From NCBI GenBank assembly GCA_018266215.1, contig JAFEAV010000056.1:1-40989 (forward strand): DNA of 40,989 bases, in the 5' to 3' direction. The notes below the pieces were generated by a model. That model ran no database searches. It had not been told where the DNA came from and saw only the letters and a list, made by a program, of their open reading frames with translations. The stretch is from Cyanobacteria bacterium SZAS LIN-3 (GTDB lineage Bacteria > Cyanobacteriota > Vampirovibrionia > Obscuribacterales > Obscuribacteraceae). A program made the position numbers and the translations under genes. Shown here in pieces: positions 38,033 to 40,989 of the stretch. Numbering within the stretch: the first letter of the stretch is position 1; each line of letters opens with the position of its first letter.

Positions 38033-39150
38033 GCCATAAGTTTGACTTTGAAAGGCGTGACGTAATTGCGGATATCATCATCCGTTATTTCCGGCGCTTG
38101 CATGCAGGCCTCTTTTACTGAAAAACTCGAAGCGCTTGAATCGCCCGACGTGCACGACCGGACGAACTGGCACCAGTAGCTGGCAATGTGAATCTGCAAA
38201 TATTTTCTGGAAAAGCCCTGGTGGTTCAGCCGCAAAGACTCGACGCATTCTGCCAGCTTTTCCTGCAATTGCGCACCGCTCAGAGGAGCAGATGGGTTGC
38301 CGCTGAACTGCGCCGGCCTGGCTTGCTGCACGCGTCTCCGGCCAGAGCGCGCGGCACGTGGGACAGTGAGGATGTAAGCACCGGACGATTCGCGTTGAAT
38401 CAGGTCTTCCAGTTCAAGATTTAACAGAGCCATGGCCAGTTCAGAGGTTTGCAAACCAGATTGCAGCTGCAGTACATCGAACGGCGTTGCCGCGTCCGAA
38501 ATCAGGTTGAGCACCTGCTTTTCCATTGGCGGCAAAGAGCAGGGGACAGTTAAGATCCCCACCACTACGGGCGACGGAGCAGCACCACCAGCGGTGCCAG
38601 GACGAACCGAAGACTCCTCAATATTTTCTTGCTCGACGCTCGGATGAGCTCCTGCAGGCGTCAATAAGCTACGTCGGGAAAAGAGCTGAATAAAATGTGC
38701 GGAGTCCACATCGATAGCGCCTTCCTGCCCATCCAAGAAATACTGCACAGCCAGAGAAATTTTCTTAAAAATCGTCCAGGCTGTCGAATACGCGATTCCC
38801 GCCACCTGATGGAACTGCGATGGATTGAAGACTATGCCTTGTTCGAACAACCAGGCGCATAGCAGCCAGCACCGCAGGTTTCGCTTTTTATGGAAGAACG
38901 TGCCGGCTGTATAGTGAACTTTTTTCCCGCAGCTCAGACATTGACCGACTCGCTCGCCCCAATCGCGGACAATTTTCGCACCGCCGCAATGATGGCAGCG
39001 CACCGCCCGGGGATCGAGAAAGCCAGTGCAGACCTGCTCATTGACATCGGCTTCGCTTCCGTGGAGCCGGTCAAACTTTCGGACCTGGCGCCGCAGGTAC
39101 TTTCGCCAGGGCTGTTGCGCACGGTCAAAAATTAGTTCAATGAAAATCAA
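38026..39150 (-). CDS. Domesticated IS1595-type transposase fragment fused to winged helix
   Basis: The 374-residue protein starts at TTG 39150; no ribosome binding site is visible, so it is probably coupled to the thiolase gene ending 12 bases upstream. Residues 45-145 are like IS1595-family transposases: a zinc ribbon (CHHCGG...CLSCGKK), YTAGTFFHKKRNLRCWLLCAWLF, and FHQVAGIAYSTAWTIFKKI, with a remnant of the first catalytic aspartate (IDVDSAHF). The rest of the DDE core is missing. In its place are a low-complexity linker and, at about 208-265, a winged helix resembling the C-terminal domain of DprA (MEKQVLNLISDAATPFDVLQL, ALLNLELEDLIQRESSGAYIL). Then LNHQGFSRKYLQIHIASYWCQFV resembles a transposase C-terminal segment. 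No terminal inverted repeats are seen. A DNA-binding protein is likely. Confidence 0.65.
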   Translation of the reverse strand: MIFIELIFDRAQQPWRKYLRRQVRKFDRLHGSEADVNEQVCTGFLDPRAVRCHHCGGAKIVRDWGERVGQCLSCGKKVHYTAGTFFHKKRNLRCWLLCAWLFEQGIVFNPSQFHQVAGIAYSTAWTIFKKISLAVQYFLDGQEGAIDVDSAHFIQLFSRRSLLTPAGAHPSVEQENIEESSVRPGTAGGAAPSPVVVGILTVPCSLPPMEKQVLNLISDAATPFDVLQLQSGLQTSELAMALLNLELEDLIQRESSGAYILTVPRAARSGRRRVQQARPAQFSGNPSAPLSGAQLQEKLAECVESLRLNHQGFSRKYLQIHIASYWCQFVRSCTSGDSSASSFSVKEACMQAPEITDDDIRNYVTPFKVKLMAA

Positions 39151-39161
39151 AAAAATTCGAT

Positions 39162-40334
39162 TTACAGCCGCTCAATAATCATTGCAATCCCCATGCCGCC
39201 GCCGATGCAAGCGCTGACACAACCATATCGGGCCTTGCGTCGATGCAACTCCAGGGCAATCGTCAATAGCATTCGCGCACCGGTGGCCCCGAAAGGATGG
39301 CCCAGGGCAATCGCACCACCATTGACATTCACTTTGCTCTGATCGAGTTTGAGTTCCTTCTCGCAAGCCAGATACTGCGCCGCGAATGCCTCGTTCAATT
39401 CAAAGAGATCAATGTCTTCCATTCTGAGTTTCGCTTTTTCCAGAGCGAGAGGCACGGCCGGCACGGGACCAATCCCCATTATCTCCGGCGGAACGCCGAC
39501 TACGGCCCAGGAAACCACACGAGCCAGAGGCTTCAGATTTTGCTTTTCTGCCAGCTTATCGGTTGTTACAAGCAAAGCCGCAGCACCATCTACGATACCG
39601 CAGGCATTTCCAGCGGTTACCGTACCATCTTTTCTAAATGCCGGTTTCAATTTTGCCAGGCCTTCGATTGTGGTGTCCGGGCGCATGTGTTCATCCTTAT
39701 CGATGACCGTCGGCCCTTTTTTGCCGGGCAATTCGATGGGCTCGATCTCCGCAGAAAACACCCCGGCGTCCTGCGCTGCCTTGGCTAATTTCTGACTGCG
39801 CAGGGCAAACTCGTCCTGTGCCTGGCGAGAAATGTTATGACGGTCTTGCAGATTCTCCGCAGTTTCACCCATCGAAGCGTTGCAATAGGTGTCTCTGATA
39901 TCGAGACCGTCCCAGAGCTGAACATGGCCCATCTTATTGCCCCAACGATTGGTCCAGGCCACATAAGGCGTCATCGATAAAGAATCAGATCCGCCGGCGA
40001 TAACATAATTTGCCATACCGGCATGAATTTGCATTTCGGCCGTGGCAACGGCATAAACACCAGAGCCGCAGAGAAGATTCAAGATCAAGCCGGGTGTTTC
40101 GACCTTCAGTCCATTGCGCAAGGCGACGTGGCGAGCCAGATATATGGCGTCTTTGCTGGACTGAATTACATTACCCATTACGACAGAATCGATGAGTGCG
40201 GGATCGATTTTTGAGCGCGATATCGCTCCACGTGTTGCGGCGACAGCCAGGTCAGTCGCAGTCTGAGTGGCCAGACCTCCGCCGTACGCTCCAAAAGCCG
40301 TTCTTGCTCCATTTACTATGACGATATCGCTCAT
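39162..40334 (-). CDS. Acetyl-CoA acetyltransferase (thiolase)
   Basis: A 390-residue thiolase. The nucleophile is Cys89 in NLLCGSG, the histidine lies in GGAIALGHPFGATGAR (about 347) and the second cysteine in SACIGGGMG (about 377). This matches biosynthetic thiolases that join or split acetoacetyl-CoA and acetyl-CoA; related 3-ketoacyl-CoA thiolases cannot be fully excluded. The start is ATG 40334 with AGGT upstream. A GATATC palindrome copy lies within the first codons (40322, MSDIV) and another at 40218. The transposase-derived gene starts 12 bases after its stop. Confidence 0.92.
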   Translation of the reverse strand: MSDIVIVNGARTAFGAYGGGLATQTATDLAVAATRGAISRSKIDPALIDSVVMGNVIQSSKDAIYLARHVALRNGLKVETPGLILNLLCGSGVYAVATAEMQIHAGMANYVIAGGSDSLSMTPYVAWTNRWGNKMGHVQLWDGLDIRDTYCNASMGETAENLQDRHNISRQAQDEFALRSQKLAKAAQDAGVFSAEIEPIELPGKKGPTVIDKDEHMRPDTTIEGLAKLKPAFRKDGTVTAGNACGIVDGAAALLVTTDKLAEKQNLKPLARVVSWAVVGVPPEIMGIGPVPAVPLALEKAKLRMEDIDLFELNEAFAAQYLACEKELKLDQSKVNVNGGAIALGHPFGATGARMLLTIALELHRRKARYGCVSACIGGGMGIAMIIERL

Positions 40335-40657
40335 TTATCTACCTACTAATGTAAGACTCCACCTAAATATTCGGCCGAGCGCGGAAAATTACCCCTGAGG
40401 GCAAGGCAACTGCGCCAGCCAAAAGCATAGCCGACCAAATGCCTCTTGGGATGTCTCGCGTAAACCGATATCGGTTTAGCTGAAATCCCACCCCCGCGTT
40501 CTCAAGAGCGTCAAACGACCCTTCCATAGAGCCAAAGGGGGCTCAAATCTAAAACATCTATCAAGAGCATATGGCAATGACATATAGGCAGGCTAAAATT
40601 TGCCAGTCGCGCCACATCGGCGGAATTGACGTAGTTAGTTTATTGGAGGGCTGGGCC
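40335..40657. other. 323-base divergent intergenic region
   Basis: Between the divergent thiolase and alanine dehydrogenase genes. It contains one 18-base full palindrome (40461-40478). I see no coding frame with support; TTGACG at 40626 is a possible -35 for the forward gene, but no matching -10 stands out. Confidence 0.45.
40461..40478. repeat. 18-base GATATC palindrome, intergenic
   Basis: TAAACCGATATCGGTTTA is a perfect palindrome that contains the full 14-base motif, about 180 bases upstream of the alanine dehydrogenase start. Confidence 0.9.
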
Positions 40658-40989
40658 TTGGCTAAGGTTGGAGTACCGAAAGAGATCAAAGACAACGAGT
40701 ATCGCGTTGCCATCACCTTGGCCGGCGTAAAAACGCTGGTCGATGACGGCCACACCGTATACATCGAAAAGAATGCCGGCGTAGGCTCTGGCATGACCGA
40801 CGACGAATACAAAGCAGTCGGCGCGAAAATCCTTCCTGATGCCGCTTCCGTTTTCGGCGAGTCGGACCTGGTCCTCAAAGTTAAGGAGCCTCAGGCTCAA
40901 GAAGTAGCACTTTTGAAAAAAGGACAGCTACTCTTCACCTACCTGCACCTGGCCGCTGCCCCCAAACTGGCTGTTGACCTTGCTAAGAC
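40658..40989 (+). CDS. ald: Alanine dehydrogenase, 5' part (cut by window edge)
   Basis: TTG 40658, with GGAGGG about 9 bases upstream, opens a frame running off the right edge (110 codons). KVGVPKEIKDNEYRVAITLAGVKTL is the conserved start of alanine dehydrogenases, followed by GHTVYIEKNAGVGSGMTDDEY and ESDLVLKVKEPQ with the substrate-binding Lys. The enzyme interconverts alanine and pyruvate with NAD. The NAD-binding domain is outside the window. The PntA subunit of transhydrogenase is related, but the first residues fit Ald better. Confidence 0.92.
   Translation, partial: MAKVGVPKEIKDNEYRVAITLAGVKTLVDDGHTVYIEKNAGVGSGMTDDEYKAVGAKILPDAASVFGESDLVLKVKEPQAQEVALLKKGQLLFTYLHLAAAPKLAVDLAK

Noticed and set aside
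38026..39150. Active insertion sequence
   Set aside because: No terminal inverted repeats or target duplications are visible, and most of the catalytic domain is missing.
1..40989. CRISPR array from the repeated palindrome
   Set aside because: Copies are spread irregularly over 41 kb with no constant spacing and many lie inside genes.
40658..40989. PntA transhydrogenase subunit
   Set aside because: The first residues KVGVPKEIKDNEYRVA and the following GAGVGSGMTDDEY-like pattern fit alanine dehydrogenase better.

Overview
The window is about 41 kb of bacterial chromosome, densely packed with genes on both strands, with moderate GC content, many TTG and GTG starts, and one tRNA. No plasmid, phage or CRISPR structure is visible. 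Several features fit a non-photosynthetic relative of cyanobacteria (Vampirovibrionia / Candidatus Obscuribacter-like): many secreted TPR proteins including a kinesin-light-chain type, a very large beta-helix adhesin, a KdpD/KdpE-like pair, and a heavily repeated octamer palindrome that recalls cyanobacterial HIP1. This placement is an inference; no rRNA or other marker in the window proves it.

Layout. 1-2793: the 5' part of an alpha-2-macroglobulin-like gene, a HigA antitoxin whose HigB toxin is reduced to a 16-codon remnant behind an intact promoter/operator, and a TPR protein. 2801-11365: one reverse-strand gene for a 2854-residue secreted adhesin-like protein. 11366-16084: a small secreted protein with a clear terminator, a GcvR-like double-ACT protein, and three proteins of unknown function. 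16084-22187: threonine/serine dehydratase, tRNA-Gly(TCC), HisC aminotransferase, a KdpD-like short sensor kinase with its OmpR-type regulator, and an exported helical protein.

22252-26160 is the most interesting block: a reverse-strand operon of an APC-superfamily permease, a 158-residue protein made of only the zinc ribbon and the C-terminal end of PknG (no kinase domain), and a GlnX-like membrane protein. In Actinobacteria, PknG, GlnX and the binding protein GlnH form an amino-acid sensing system. Here the kinase domain is absent, no GlnH lies in the operon, and a permease is present instead.

26271-30577 (reverse strand): an alpha/alpha-toroid (squalene-cyclase-like) protein overlapping 4-hydroxyphenylpyruvate dioxygenase, two TPR proteins, a TusA-like protein and a cysteine-rich partner. 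30696-37983 (forward): a 5'-nucleotidase-type phosphoesterase with an unusual N-terminal region, a flavin-reductase-like protein, a TPR protein, a degenerate aspartase/fumarase homologue, thymidine kinase and two small proteins. 38026-40989: a domesticated IS1595-type transposase fragment fused to a DprA-like winged helix, thiolase, and the 5' end of alanine dehydrogenase.

Across the whole window the palindrome CGATATCG, usually within AACCGATATCGGTT, occurs about 22 times by eye, in genes and between them, where less than one copy is expected by chance.
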